From assembly GCA_001898855.1 (NCBI GenBank), contig MKVN01000029.1, positions 1,451 through 65,450 on the forward strand: DNA of 64,000 nucleotides, written 5' to 3'. This DNA comes from Micrococcales bacterium 73-13 (GTDB lineage Bacteria > Actinomycetota > Actinomycetes > Actinomycetales > Microbacteriaceae). Positions 40,447 through 49,144 of this stretch are shown here, one piece after another (the stretch's first letter is position 1; each line of letters begins with the position of its first letter). Under the pieces are notes generated by a model. The model ran no database searches. It was not told where the DNA came from and worked only from the letters and a program-made list of their open reading frames with translations. Position numbers and translations under genes: made by a program.

Positions 40447-42215
40447 CCGGCAGCGAGGTCGAGGTCTCCGGCCTGGAGGTCGCCGTGGAGGCGACCGGGG
40501 CCCTGATCGTGGACGACGTCTCCCTTCGTCTCGCCAGCGGCCACGTGATGGGCGTCGTCGGCGAGTCGGGATCCGGCAAGAGCACGCTCGCGCTGGCCAT
40601 GCTCGGATACGCCAAGCAGGGGGCGCGGATCTCCGCCGGCCACGTCGTCGTCGACGGTGTCGACCTGCTCTCGCTCTCCGAGCGCGAGCTGCGCGCGGTT
40701 CGAGGGCGGAAGGTCGCCTATGTCCCGCAGGACCCGGCCACGGCGCTGAACCCCGCCCTCAGCATCCGGACGCAGCTCACCGAGGGGCTCGGCCGTCGAC
40801 GGGAGGTCTCGCTGCCGGCGCTCCGCGAGCTGCTCCGCGCGGTCGGGCTGCCGGACGACGACGGCTTCCTGAAGCGCCGGCCGCGAGAGCTGTCCGGCGG
40901 CCAGCAGCAGCGGATCGCGATCGCGATGGCGATCGCGGCGGATCCTCGGCTGGTCGTCTTCGACGAGCCGACGACCGGGCTCGACGTCTCGACGCAGGCC
41001 CGCGTGCTCGAGCTCGTGCGCCGGCTGTGCCGCGAGCGGAGCATGGCCGCGGTCTACGTCTCGCACGACCTCGCGGTCGTCGCCGACGTCGCGGACACGG
41101 TCATCGTCATGTACGCCGGCCAGGTCGTCGAGGCGGGCCCGACGCGGGATGTCATCACCCGGCCCAACCACCCCTACACCCGGGCCCTGCTGGCCGCGGT
41201 GCCCTCGGTGGGCGAGCGCCACCGGCTCATCCCGATCCGCGGGCGGGCGCCGGCGGTCGGCGACGCGACGCCGGGCTGCAGCTACGCGCCCCGCTGCGGC
41301 TTCGCGATCGACGCCTGCCGCACCGCTGATCCGCCCCTGGCTGCGACCTCGGGCGGGAGACTCGTGCGGTGCATCCGTCATGAGGAGCTGGCGGCGAAGC
41401 CCTCGGTCACCGACCGGGTCCCCGACCTCCGCGCGGCGGCGGCGGGTGATGGCGACTTCCTCCGAGTCTCGGGGCTGAGCGCCTACTACGCCGGCCGGCA
41501 GGTGCTGTCCGACGTGTCCTTCGGGCTCGCCCGCGGCGAGTGCCTCGCCGTCGTCGGGGAGTCCGGCAGCGGGAAGACGACGATGTCGCGCTGCCTGATC
41601 GGCCTGCACGGCGAGCAGGAGGGGGACTACCGCTTCGACGGAGCCGCGATGCCGGCGAGGGCGGAACGACGGTCCGCTTCGACCCGCCGGCAGCTGCAGT
41701 ACGTCTTCCAGAACCCCTACGGTTCGCTGAACCCGCGGCGCAGCATCGAGCAGAACCTCACCGCGCCGACCCGCGACCTCCTCGGGATGGACGCCGAGGC
41801 CTCCAGGCGGCGCGCACGCGAGGTGCTCGACCGGGTCGAGATCCCCGCCGCGCTCCTGGCAAGGTATCCGGGGGAGCTCTCCGGCGGGCAGCTGCAGCGC
41901 GTCGCGATCGCCAGGGCGCTCGCCTGCGAGCCGAAGCTGCTGCTGTGCGACGAGGTCACCTCGGCGCTCGACGTCTCGGTGCAGGCCTCGGTGGTCGAGC
42001 TGCTGCGATCGCTGCTGGACGACGGGCTGTCGATGATCTTCGTGACGCACAACCTCGCGGTCGTGCGCAGCATCGCCGACCGGGTGATCGTGCTGAACGG
42101 GGGTCGGATCGTCGAGTCAGGGGGCACCGAGGAGGTGCTGTCCGCGCCCACCCACCCCTACACGCAGGCCTTGATGACCGACACGCTCGACGTGCCGAAG
42201 TCGACATCGATCTAG
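40443..42215 (+). CDS. ABC transporter ATPase with two nucleotide-binding domains (DppDF fusion)
   Basis: A 590-residue fused ATPase. The first domain has GESGSGKST, LSGGQQQRIAIAMAIA and LVVFDEPTTGLD; the second has GESGSGKTT, LSGGQLQRVAIARAL and LLLCDEVTSALD. Between them lies the oligopeptide-type cysteine cluster (GCSYAPRCGFAIDACRT and CIRHEE), which binds an iron-sulfur centre in OppD/DppD relatives. It powers the importer encoded just upstream. ATG overlaps the permease stop by 4 nt. The last gene of the first operon; 154 bases with an AT-rich promoter-like stretch (TATCGATA at 42224-42231, TATATGCT) follow. Confidence 0.95.
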   Translation: MTGSEVEVSGLEVAVEATGALIVDDVSLRLASGHVMGVVGESGSGKSTLALAMLGYAKQGARISAGHVVVDGVDLLSLSERELRAVRGRKVAYVPQDPATALNPALSIRTQLTEGLGRRREVSLPALRELLRAVGLPDDDGFLKRRPRELSGGQQQRIAIAMAIAADPRLVVFDEPTTGLDVSTQARVLELVRRLCRERSMAAVYVSHDLAVVADVADTVIVMYAGQVVEAGPTRDVITRPNHPYTRALLAAVPSVGERHRLIPIRGRAPAVGDATPGCSYAPRCGFAIDACRTADPPLAATSGGRLVRCIRHEELAAKPSVTDRVPDLRAAAAGDGDFLRVSGLSAYYAGRQVLSDVSFGLARGECLAVVGESGSGKTTMSRCLIGLHGEQEGDYRFDGAAMPARAERRSASTRRQLQYVFQNPYGSLNPRRSIEQNLTAPTRDLLGMDAEASRRRAREVLDRVEIPAALLARYPGELSGGQLQRVAIARALACEPKLLLCDEVTSALDVSVQASVVELLRSLLDDGLSMIFVTHNLAVVRSIADRVIVLNGGRIVESGGTEEVLSAPTHPYTQALMTDTLDVPKSTSI

Positions 42216-42369
42216 TGTTGTTGTATCGATAGACACAAAAAGGATATATGCTGAATGCGCCGGCCGTCGCAGGGACGTGTGACTCGTACCCCGCGGCGAT
42301 TCGATGAGGAACCGGTGATCGCCCTCCCGGCGGTGCGCGCGGCGCAGAAGGCGGAAGAAGGAGGAAGGC

Positions 42370-42750
42370 ATGCATGACGAGGTCGTCGCCGCCGTGCAGC
42401 GCTACGTCGACGGCGTGCGCTCGGGCGATCCCGGACTCGTGAAGGACGCCTTCCGCTCAGATGCGGTCATGTGGGGATACCTCGGCGAGCAGTTCGTGAC
42501 CATGTCCGGCACCGCGTTCGCCGAGCAGGTCGTGGCCGGCTCGCCGGCCCAGGACGGGCGCTACGTCGCCGAGATCCACAGTGTGCGGGTCGCCGGCGGC
42601 GTCGCGACCGCGATCCTCGACGAGCACGCCTATCTCGGCGCGGACTTCCGGAACCATCTCGGTCTGATCCAGGCCGACGGCGCCTGGCGGATCGCCAGCA
42701 AGATCTTCTCCACCACCGAGCACCTCTCCACTACCGAGAACGGGGATTGA
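42370..42750 (+). CDS. NTF2-like / SnoaL-type small protein
   Basis: A 126-residue protein with the cone-like NTF2 fold pattern: VVAAVQRYVDGVRSGDPGLVKDAFRSDAVMWGYLG at the N-terminus, then strands ending AWRIASKIFSTTEH. Such proteins are either small enzymes (isomerases, aldol-type cyclases, dehydratases) or ligand-binding proteins. A strong AAGGAGGAAGG ribosome site precedes ATG. It heads the second short operon with the binding protein and MoaF-like gene, so a role on a pathway intermediate is likely but unassigned. Confidence 0.78.
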   Translation: MHDEVVAAVQRYVDGVRSGDPGLVKDAFRSDAVMWGYLGEQFVTMSGTAFAEQVVAGSPAQDGRYVAEIHSVRVAGGVATAILDEHAYLGADFRNHLGLIQADGAWRIASKIFSTTEHLSTTENGD

Positions 42751-42751
42751 C

Positions 42752-44329
42752 ATGCAACGCATCGCACACTCTGTCGGAGCCGTCGGCGGTCGCCGTCGGC
42801 TGACGACCCGTTTCATCGCGGCCGCCGCCGGGGTCTCCCTTGCGGCGACCATGGCGGCCTGCTCCGCGCCGACGGACCCGGGACAGCAGCCGAGCGACGA
42901 CCCGGCCACCGTCAGCACCCTGGTCTACGGCGCCATCGGCGGGGCCAACGACACCGCCCAGCCGTATCTGAGCGACCTGTCGACCATGTCGGTCGCGATC
43001 CAGAACCAGCTGTACGAGGGCCTGACCCGGCTCGGCACCGACGGCGCCGTCGAGATGGCGCTCGCGGAGTCCCTGGAGCCGAACGACACCCTCGACGTCT
43101 GGACGGTGCATCTGCGTCCGAATGTGAAGAAGCACGACGGCACGCCCTTCACCTCGGACGACGCGCTGTGGAGTCTGGACTACATCCTCGACCCGGCCAA
43201 CGCCTACAGCGCCGCCGCCGAGCTCGCCTTCGTGGACCCCGCCGGCCTCAAGAAGATCGACGACCTGACCTTCGAGATCCACCTCAACAAGCCGTACGGG
43301 CCCTTCGCGGCGACGCTCGCCTCGTTCCGCCTGCCGATGGCGGGCAAGGGCGCCTCGGCCGACAACCCGATCGGGACCGGCCCCTTCAAGCTGGAGTCGG
43401 CCGACAGCACCGGGCAGCGCTACGAGCTCACCCGCTTCGACGACTACTGGGACCAGAAGCCGGGCTTCGAGCACCTCACGATGGTGGCATTCAACGATCA
43501 GGCGGCGCTGGTCAACGCGCTGCGCGGCGGGCAGGTCGACGTGGTGGGCGCGGTCCCCTTCACCGAGGTCAAGGCGCTGGAGGCCACGCCGGGCCTCGAT
43601 GTCCTGGTCAGCGAGAACGCGCAGAAGGTGTTCCTCTCCTTCCGGGTGGACCTCCCGCCGTTCGACGACGTCCGGGTCCGCGAGGCGATGCGACTGATCG
43701 TCGATCGGCAGCAGATGGTCGACGTCGCCTTCGGCGGCTTCGCCTCGATCGCCAACGACATCAACGGGAACAACACCTCCTGCCCGCCCCCCGATGTGCC
43801 TCAGCGCAAGCAGGACATCGCCAAGGCGAAGCAGCTGCTGGCGGATGCGGGCGTCTCCGATCTGACGGTCGAGATCTCCACCGACAACGGCTTCTCCGGC
43901 ATGATGGAGATGATCCAGGTCTTCGCACAGAACGCGGCCGACGCCGGTGTCACGGTGATCCCGAACCAGCTCGACACGGCCACCTTCCTGAACAAGTGGA
44001 CGGAGTGGCCGGCGGTTGCCAGCGTCGCGCAGAACATCTACTTCGCGATCCCGACCAGGTACTACCTGGCCGGCGGCGGCAACAACACCAGCCACTGGGC
44101 CGACCCGGAGTACGCCGAGATCGCCGCGAAGCTGTATGCGACTGCGGACCCCGACGAGCAGTGCGAGTACATCACCGAGCTGCAGCGCATCGAGTACGAG
44201 CGCGGCGGTGACGTGATCCCGGTCTACCCGCAGGCGATCACGGTGCACTCCGAGAAGGTCAAGGGGCTGCAGCAGGATCTGTACAACCGCTCGTCCTACC
44301 GGTTCAACGGCGTCACGATCGAGTCGTAA
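42752..44329 (+). CDS. ABC transporter substrate-binding lipoprotein (family 5)
   Basis: A 525-residue peptide-type (SBP_bac_5) binding protein. A basic N-terminus and signal peptide end in the lipobox LAATMAAC (Cys at about 37). NQLYEGLTRLGTDGAVEMALAESLEPNDTLDVWTVHLRPN is the family start; shown in part, FEIHLNKPYGPFAATLA and NPIGTGPFKL follow, and VRVREAMRLIVDRQQ-like VRVREAMRLIVDRQ is present. It sits one base after the NTF2-like gene and delivers substrate to the transporter of the previous operon. Affinity for peptides, amides or glycosides cannot be told from sequence. Confidence 0.93.
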   Translation: MQRIAHSVGAVGGRRRLTTRFIAAAAGVSLAATMAACSAPTDPGQQPSDDPATVSTLVYGAIGGANDTAQPYLSDLSTMSVAIQNQLYEGLTRLGTDGAVEMALAESLEPNDTLDVWTVHLRPNVKKHDGTPFTSDDALWSLDYILDPANAYSAAAELAFVDPAGLKKIDDLTFEIHLNKPYGPFAATLASFRLPMAGKGASADNPIGTGPFKLESADSTGQRYELTRFDDYWDQKPGFEHLTMVAFNDQAALVNALRGGQVDVVGAVPFTEVKALEATPGLDVLVSENAQKVFLSFRVDLPPFDDVRVREAMRLIVDRQQMVDVAFGGFASIANDINGNNTSCPPPDVPQRKQDIAKAKQLLADAGVSDLTVEISTDNGFSGMMEMIQVFAQNAADAGVTVIPNQLDTATFLNKWTEWPAVASVAQNIYFAIPTRYYLAGGGNNTSHWADPEYAEIAAKLYATADPDEQCEYITELQRIEYERGGDVIPVYPQAITVHSEKVKGLQQDLYNRSSYRFNGVTIES

Positions 44330-44349
44330 CGACATCGGATCATCCCTCG

Positions 44350-44397
44350 GCACCGCGCCGGGGATCCCGGTATCCACCGGGATCCCCGGCGCGGTGC
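44350..44397 (+). terminator. Very stable hairpin after the binding-protein gene
   Basis: A 21-bp perfect stem (44350-44370 with 44377-44397) and a 6-base loop TATCCA, starting 20 nt after the stop codon. No T-run follows. It may protect the 3' end of the binding-protein message and lower expression of the MoaF-like gene 50 nt further on. Confidence 0.8.
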
Positions 44398-44447
44398 ATC
44401 GGCTAGCCGCCCGCGCCGTCCGGGCGCATTTCAACGAAGGAGCAAGC

Positions 44448-45251
44448 ATGCACGAGATCGTCGACTTCCGGACTCCGGACACCTGGCCGAACCTGTCCGA
44501 GTTCGAGGCGGGGATGGACCAGAACTCGCCCGACGCCACGAGCGCGCTCGCCGGCAGGACGATCGCCCTGCACTACGAGAACGGCCGGGTCGCTGAGTAT
44601 CAGCTCGGCGAGCGCGAGCTGAGCTGGACGGTGCGCTCCGGCGAGCCGCCGCGGCCGGGCTGGGGGCCCTACTCGGCGCCGTATGTCGCCACCGAGTTCG
44701 CGCCGGAGCTGTTCTACGTGCTGTCGAGGGACGACCGGGCCGGGGCCCCGAAATTCGTCATCAGCGTGCTGGACCTGGCCGCGGGGATCGCCACCACGAT
44801 CTTCGGCGAGGTGACCTCGACGGAGGGGCGCGGATCGCTGGAGGTCCACTTCGAGCACGCGGGCATCGGCAGCCCGAGCGAGCGCCGGCACGAGCGCACC
44901 GGCGTCATGGACGGCAAGCGCACGCTCTGGCGCTACAGCGACACGCATCTCTACGAGCACATCTACGTCAACGCCGGCACCTTCGGATGGCACGCCGTGA
45001 CCGGACCGGAGCAAGGCGCGGCGGAGATCGTGCCGTTCCGCGCCTATCAGATCCGCGAGGACATCATCCTGATGTGGTTCCGCGAGGGCTATTGGACGCT
45101 GACGGCCAGCGGCCTCATGGATCTGAGCGATATGCGGCTGGCGATCAGCGGCTGGGGCTGGGACTTCCGCGGCCGGAAGCCCCGCGGGGCGCTGACGCTG
45201 CTCGGCGCCAGAGGCGTCCTCCTCGGCGAGGTGACCTACCCCCAGGTCTGA
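44448..45251 (+). CDS. MoaF-like calycin-fold protein
   Basis: A 267-residue protein resembling MoaF, known from the nicotine plasmid pAO1 of Paenarthrobacter, with an N-terminal MoaF_N-like half (ALAGRTIALHYENGRVAEYQLG; WTVRSGEPPRPGWGPYSAPYVATE) and a C-terminal half (FGWHAVTGPEQGAAEIVPFRAY and MRLAISGWGWDFRGRKPRGALTLLGA). The beta-rich pattern suggests a calycin/lipocalin barrel that binds a small aromatic. A link to molybdenum cofactor is only by name. GAAGGAGC precedes ATG 44448. Its presence in another aromatic-catabolic locus suggests a pathway role. Confidence 0.7.
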   Translation: MHEIVDFRTPDTWPNLSEFEAGMDQNSPDATSALAGRTIALHYENGRVAEYQLGERELSWTVRSGEPPRPGWGPYSAPYVATEFAPELFYVLSRDDRAGAPKFVISVLDLAAGIATTIFGEVTSTEGRGSLEVHFEHAGIGSPSERRHERTGVMDGKRTLWRYSDTHLYEHIYVNAGTFGWHAVTGPEQGAAEIVPFRAYQIREDIILMWFREGYWTLTASGLMDLSDMRLAISGWGWDFRGRKPRGALTLLGARGVLLGEVTYPQV

Positions 45252-45253
45252 CC

Positions 45254-45306
45254 ACGGCACGGGGGAGGGCGGCGGTGCGGTGCGCCGCCGCCCTCCCCCG
45301 TGCCGT
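45254..45306. terminator. Bidirectional terminator between moaF-like and aldehyde dehydrogenase genes
   Basis: A 22-bp perfect stem (45254-45275 with 45285-45306) and 9-base loop fill the whole gap between the two converging stop codons. Confidence 0.88.
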
Positions 45307-46749
45307 TCAGTGCTTGCGACCGGGACCGCTGACCACCTGCGGCGCCGCGACCGACTTCAGCCCCTCGACGCCGAACTCCAGCCCGTAGCCGGAGCCTTTC
45401 ACGCCACCGAAGGGCACCATCGGGTGCAGCCCGCCGTGCGCGTTGATCCAGACCGTGCCGGACTGCATCCGGGTCGCGTAGGCGCGGGCCTCCGTCGGGT
45501 CGCTCGACCACACCGAGGCGCCGAGGCCCACCTCGGCCGCGTTGGCCCTGGCGAAGGCGTCCTCGACGTCGGTGTAGCGGATGATCGGCAGCACCGGCCC
45601 GAACTGCTCCTCGTCGACGAGGGCGACGCCGTCGGTCACATCCGCCACGAGCGTCACGGGGTAGAAGAGCTCGCCCAGCTCCGTGGCCGGCGCCCCGCCG
45701 GTGACCACCCGGCCGCCGTGCGCCTTCGCATCCTCCACGAGGCGTTCGACCGTGTCGAACTGCGCCTTGTTCTGCAACGGCCCGAGGACGTTGCCCTCGT
45801 CGAGGCCGGGTCCCATCGGCGTCTGCCGCGCTACCTCGGCGAGCGCCTGCACGACGTCCTCGTAGACCGAGTCGTGCACGTAGAGCCGTTTCATCGCCGC
45901 GCAGGTCTGCCCGGTGTTGATGAAGGCGCCCCAGAAGAGGTCCTGGGCGATGGCGCTCGCGTCGGTGCCGGGCAGCACGATCCCGGCGTCGTTGCCGCCG
46001 AGCTCGAGCGTCACCCTGGCGAGGTTGCCGGCGGTGCTCTCGACGATACGGCGCCCGACCTCGGTGGAGCCGGTGAACATGACCTTGGCGACGTCGGGGT
46101 GAGAGGCCAGCCGTGCGCCGAGCTCGCCGGGGCCGGGGACCGCGATCAGCACATCGGGCGGCAGCACCTCGTTCATGACGGACACCAGTGCCAGCACGCT
46201 CAGCGGGGTGTTGCTGCTCGGCTTGATGACGACCGTGTCGCCCATCCGCAGCGCCGGGCCGATCTGCCAGACCGAGATCATCATGGGCCAGTTCCACGGA
46301 CTGATGGCGCCCACGACGCCCAGCGCCTTGTAGACGAGCTCGGCGTGCAGGTGCTCGTCGTCGATGAGCACCTGGGGCTCCAGCGCGGTGGCGGCATTGG
46401 ATCGCAGCCACGCGGAGCAGCCGCCCACCTCGAATCGCGCGTTGGGGCCGTTCAGCGGCTTGCCCTGCTCCCGAGAGAGGAGTCGGGCGAGCGCCTCGGC
46501 GTTCGCATCGATGGCGTCGGCCGCCTTCCGGAGATACTCGCAGCGCTGCTCATGCCCGAGCGCCTCCCAGGCGGGCTGCGCCGCCTTGGCCCGCGCCACG
46601 GCGTCGTCGAGGTCCTCGCAGGACCGAACGGGTGCCCGACCGATCACCTCGCGGGTGGCCGCATCGAGGATCTCGCGGCCCTCGCCGTCGGCCGCCTGCA
46701 CACGCTCGATCAGGGCGGCCTCGGCCGGGAACTGGATGGGATCGGACAT
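45307..46749 (-). CDS. NAD(P)-dependent aldehyde dehydrogenase
   Basis: A 480-residue aldehyde dehydrogenase. SPWNWPMM and KPSSNTP are cofactor contacts, FTGSTEVGR the glycine motif, LELGGNDAGIVLPGTD the catalytic Glu and NTGQTCAAMKRLYV the catalytic Cys. It is closest in appearance to the broad betaine/benzaldehyde-type group. It may oxidise an aldehyde released from the acyl half of the amide or from ring degradation. Divergent from the amidase gene; TATAAT-type promoter upstream. Confidence 0.93.
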   Translation of the reverse strand: MSDPIQFPAEAALIERVQAADGEGREILDAATREVIGRAPVRSCEDLDDAVARAKAAQPAWEALGHEQRCEYLRKAADAIDANAEALARLLSREQGKPLNGPNARFEVGGCSAWLRSNAATALEPQVLIDDEHLHAELVYKALGVVGAISPWNWPMMISVWQIGPALRMGDTVVIKPSSNTPLSVLALVSVMNEVLPPDVLIAVPGPGELGARLASHPDVAKVMFTGSTEVGRRIVESTAGNLARVTLELGGNDAGIVLPGTDASAIAQDLFWGAFINTGQTCAAMKRLYVHDSVYEDVVQALAEVARQTPMGPGLDEGNVLGPLQNKAQFDTVERLVEDAKAHGGRVVTGGAPATELGELFYPVTLVADVTDGVALVDEEQFGPVLPIIRYTDVEDAFARANAAEVGLGASVWSSDPTEARAYATRMQSGTVWINAHGGLHPMVPFGGVKGSGYGLEFGVEGLKSVAAPQVVSGPGRKH

Positions 46750-46777
46750 CGGCGTCTCCTTCGGCTCCGTGTCGCCG

Positions 46778-46805
46778 ATTATAGCGTAGATGAGTCGGTC
46801 GTAAA
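46778..46805 (-). promoter_or_regulatory. Promoter of the aldehyde dehydrogenase gene
   Basis: Minus-strand TTTACG at 46805-46800, a 16-nt spacer and a perfect TATAAT at 46783-46778. Such a consensus -10 box is rare in this GC-rich window. The divergent amidase gene starts at 46815, so one regulator could control both. Confidence 0.65.
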
Positions 46806-46814
46806 CTGGACGTT

Positions 46815-49106
46815 ATGGGAATCGGCTCGCAGCTCATCGTCGAGGGGCTGACCGCCCCGGCGGAGATCCGAATCGACGAATACGGGATCGCGCACCTGCG
46901 CGCGCAGTCCGAGCCGGACCTGTTCCTCGCCCAGGGCTTCAACGCGGCCAGGGACCGCCTCTTCCAGATCGACCTCTGGCGCCGCCAGGGGCTCGGGCGG
47001 CTGGCCGCGGTCTTCGGGGACGAGTTCCTTGAGCGGGATGCCGCTGCCCGGCTGCTGCTGTATCGCGGCGATCTCCGGCTCGAGTGGCTCGCCTACGCGG
47101 ACTCGACCAGGCGCGTGTGCACCTCCTTCGTCGCGGGGATCAACGCCTACATCCGAATGGCACTCGAGGATCCGGAGCTGCTGCCGCCGGAGTTCGGCGC
47201 CATCGGCTACCTCCCCGAGGTCTGGGATCCCGCCGACATCGTGCGCATCCGCAACACCGGGGTCTACACCAACGCGATCGACGAGGTCGTCCGCGCCATG
47301 ACCGTCGCGAGGTACGGCGCCGCCGCCGACGACCTGCGGCAGCGGCGGATCCCGGCCGATCCGCTGAGCCCGCCGGAGGGACTCGACCTGGCTGCTGTGT
47401 CGTTCGAGGACCTCGGGCCCTACCTCGCCGCGATGCTGCCCCCGGCCTTCGCGCCCCATCAGGAGGGGCTGCCGACCGAGGCTCCCGACGGCAGCAACAA
47501 CTGGGCCGTGCACGGCTCTCGGACGGCCACCGGGCGTCCCATCCTGGCGAGCGACCCGCACCGCGACGCCGCCTCGCTGCCGGGACTCCGGTATCTGGTG
47601 CATCTGAGCTGCCCGGGGCTCGACGTCATCGGCGGCGGCGAACCGCATCTGCCGGGGATCTCCGTGGGCCACAACGGCCATGCCGCCTTCGGCTACACGA
47701 TCTTCTTCGCCGATCAGGAGGACCTCTACGTCTACGAGCTCGACCCCGAGGATCCCGAGCGCTATCGGTACGGTGACGGCTGGGAGGCGTTCCGGCTCGT
47801 GCAGGAGGAGATCCCGACTCGGACCGGCGACCAGCCGGTCACGCTGCGCTTCACGCGACACGGGCCGGTGCTCCGTCACGACCCGGCCTCCCGACGCGCC
47901 ACCGCCCTGCGCGCCGCATGGCTCGAGCCGGGCATGGCGCCCTACCTCGGCTCCCTCGGCTACATGCGCGCGCGGAGCTGGCAGGCATTCCTGGACGGAC
48001 TGAACGGCTGGGGCGGACCGGGGGAGTACCTCATGTACGCCGATGCGGACGGCCGCCTCGGTTGGCGGGCAGCCGGGCTCGTCCCGCATCGTCCGAACTG
48101 GGACGGCACGTTCCCCGTCCCCGGCGACGGGCGCTACGAATGGGACGGCTGGTGCGCGCCCGAGGAGCTGCCGGGCGAGGTCGATCCGGAACGAGGCTTC
48201 ACCTCGACCGCGAACCAGTACCCCTTCGCGCCGGAGGATCCGCTCGCGGGGCGAGTAGGTCGGGTGTGGCCCTCGGGTATCCGCAAGCACCGCATCGACG
48301 CGGTGCTCGCGCAGCGATCCGCCGTGACCGTCGCGGAGATGTTCGCCCTGCAGGACGATGTCGTGGACGTCCTGGCGCCGCGCGTCATCGCGGCGGCGGC
48401 CGCCATCGCCGACGCGCACCCGCTGCTGACCGAGCTGCGGGGCTGGGACGGACGGTTGGAGGCCGACTCGCATCAGGCGCTCGTCTACGAGCTCTGGGTG
48501 CGCGAGCATCTCACCCCGGCGCTACGCCGTCACGCGATCGCCGCATTGCTCCCGCCTGCGTCGCGCGGGGACTTCGAGGCCTACCTCGCCACCGTCCCCC
48601 CGCCGAAGCGTGACGACGAGCTACTCGCGGCCCTTCTCGAGACCGGCGCGGATCATCTCGCCGCGATCGTGACGGACTCCCTGGAGCGCACGAGACAGGA
48701 CCTCCTGACACGGTTCGGGCTGCGCGATGCGACGGCGGTCTGGGGGGACCTGCATCGCGCCCGAGCCGATCACCCGCTGCGGCGGCTCCTGCCGGGCCTC
48801 GAGGACGAGCTCCTGACCACCGGCGATCGGCCGACCGGTGGCAGTCCGAACACCCTTCGGCTGAGCATGTCCGACGCTGCCTACCGGAAGATGGTCGGCG
48901 CGACCTTCCGCGTGGTCGTCGACGTCGGCGGATGGGACGGTTCCCTCGCCATGAACTCCCCGGGACAGTCCGGCGATCCGCGGAGCAGGCACTACCGGGA
49001 TCTGGTGACCCGCTGGATCGACGGCGATCCGCTACCGCTTCGATACACGCGTGCGGCGGTGGACGCGAGCACCGTCGGGCTGATCCGGCTGCTTCCGGCG
49101 GGGTAG
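46815..49106 (+). CDS. Penicillin-acylase-family Ntn amidase without signal peptide
   Basis: A 763-residue member of the penicillin G acylase/acyl-homoserine lactone acylase family (Ntn hydrolases that cut amide bonds). After autocleavage Ser227 in DGSNNWAVHGSRTATG becomes the nucleophile; SDPHRD, GHNGHAAFGYT and STANQYPF-type blocks follow. Classical members are exported, but here residue 1 starts directly with the mature alpha-chain pattern (LIVEGLTAPAEIRIDEYGIAHLRA) and no signal peptide is seen, so it should act in the cytoplasm after uptake. Substrate unknown; an N-acyl aminoaromatic is proposed. Confidence 0.9.
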   Translation: MGIGSQLIVEGLTAPAEIRIDEYGIAHLRAQSEPDLFLAQGFNAARDRLFQIDLWRRQGLGRLAAVFGDEFLERDAAARLLLYRGDLRLEWLAYADSTRRVCTSFVAGINAYIRMALEDPELLPPEFGAIGYLPEVWDPADIVRIRNTGVYTNAIDEVVRAMTVARYGAAADDLRQRRIPADPLSPPEGLDLAAVSFEDLGPYLAAMLPPAFAPHQEGLPTEAPDGSNNWAVHGSRTATGRPILASDPHRDAASLPGLRYLVHLSCPGLDVIGGGEPHLPGISVGHNGHAAFGYTIFFADQEDLYVYELDPEDPERYRYGDGWEAFRLVQEEIPTRTGDQPVTLRFTRHGPVLRHDPASRRATALRAAWLEPGMAPYLGSLGYMRARSWQAFLDGLNGWGGPGEYLMYADADGRLGWRAAGLVPHRPNWDGTFPVPGDGRYEWDGWCAPEELPGEVDPERGFTSTANQYPFAPEDPLAGRVGRVWPSGIRKHRIDAVLAQRSAVTVAEMFALQDDVVDVLAPRVIAAAAAIADAHPLLTELRGWDGRLEADSHQALVYELWVREHLTPALRRHAIAALLPPASRGDFEAYLATVPPPKRDDELLAALLETGADHLAAIVTDSLERTRQDLLTRFGLRDATAVWGDLHRARADHPLRRLLPGLEDELLTTGDRPTGGSPNTLRLSMSDAAYRKMVGATFRVVVDVGGWDGSLAMNSPGQSGDPRSRHYRDLVTRWIDGDPLPLRYTRAAVDASTVGLIRLLPAG

Positions 49107-49144
49107 CGGCGGCACCATCGTGGCCGTCTCGGCTCGACTGCGCC

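Noticed and set aside
42224-42231. TATCGATA palindrome before the second catabolic operon as an operator
   Set aside because: Only 8 bp are symmetric and flanks do not pair; not enough to call a site.
44448-45251. MoaF-like protein as evidence for molybdenum cofactor synthesis here
   Set aside because: No other moa/moe/mob gene or molybdoenzyme is in the window.
46815-49106. Penicillin acylase as an antibiotic-resistance or production gene
   Set aside because: Context is catabolic (aryl-CoA ligase, importer, PaaX) with no beta-lactam genes, and the family is broad in substrate.
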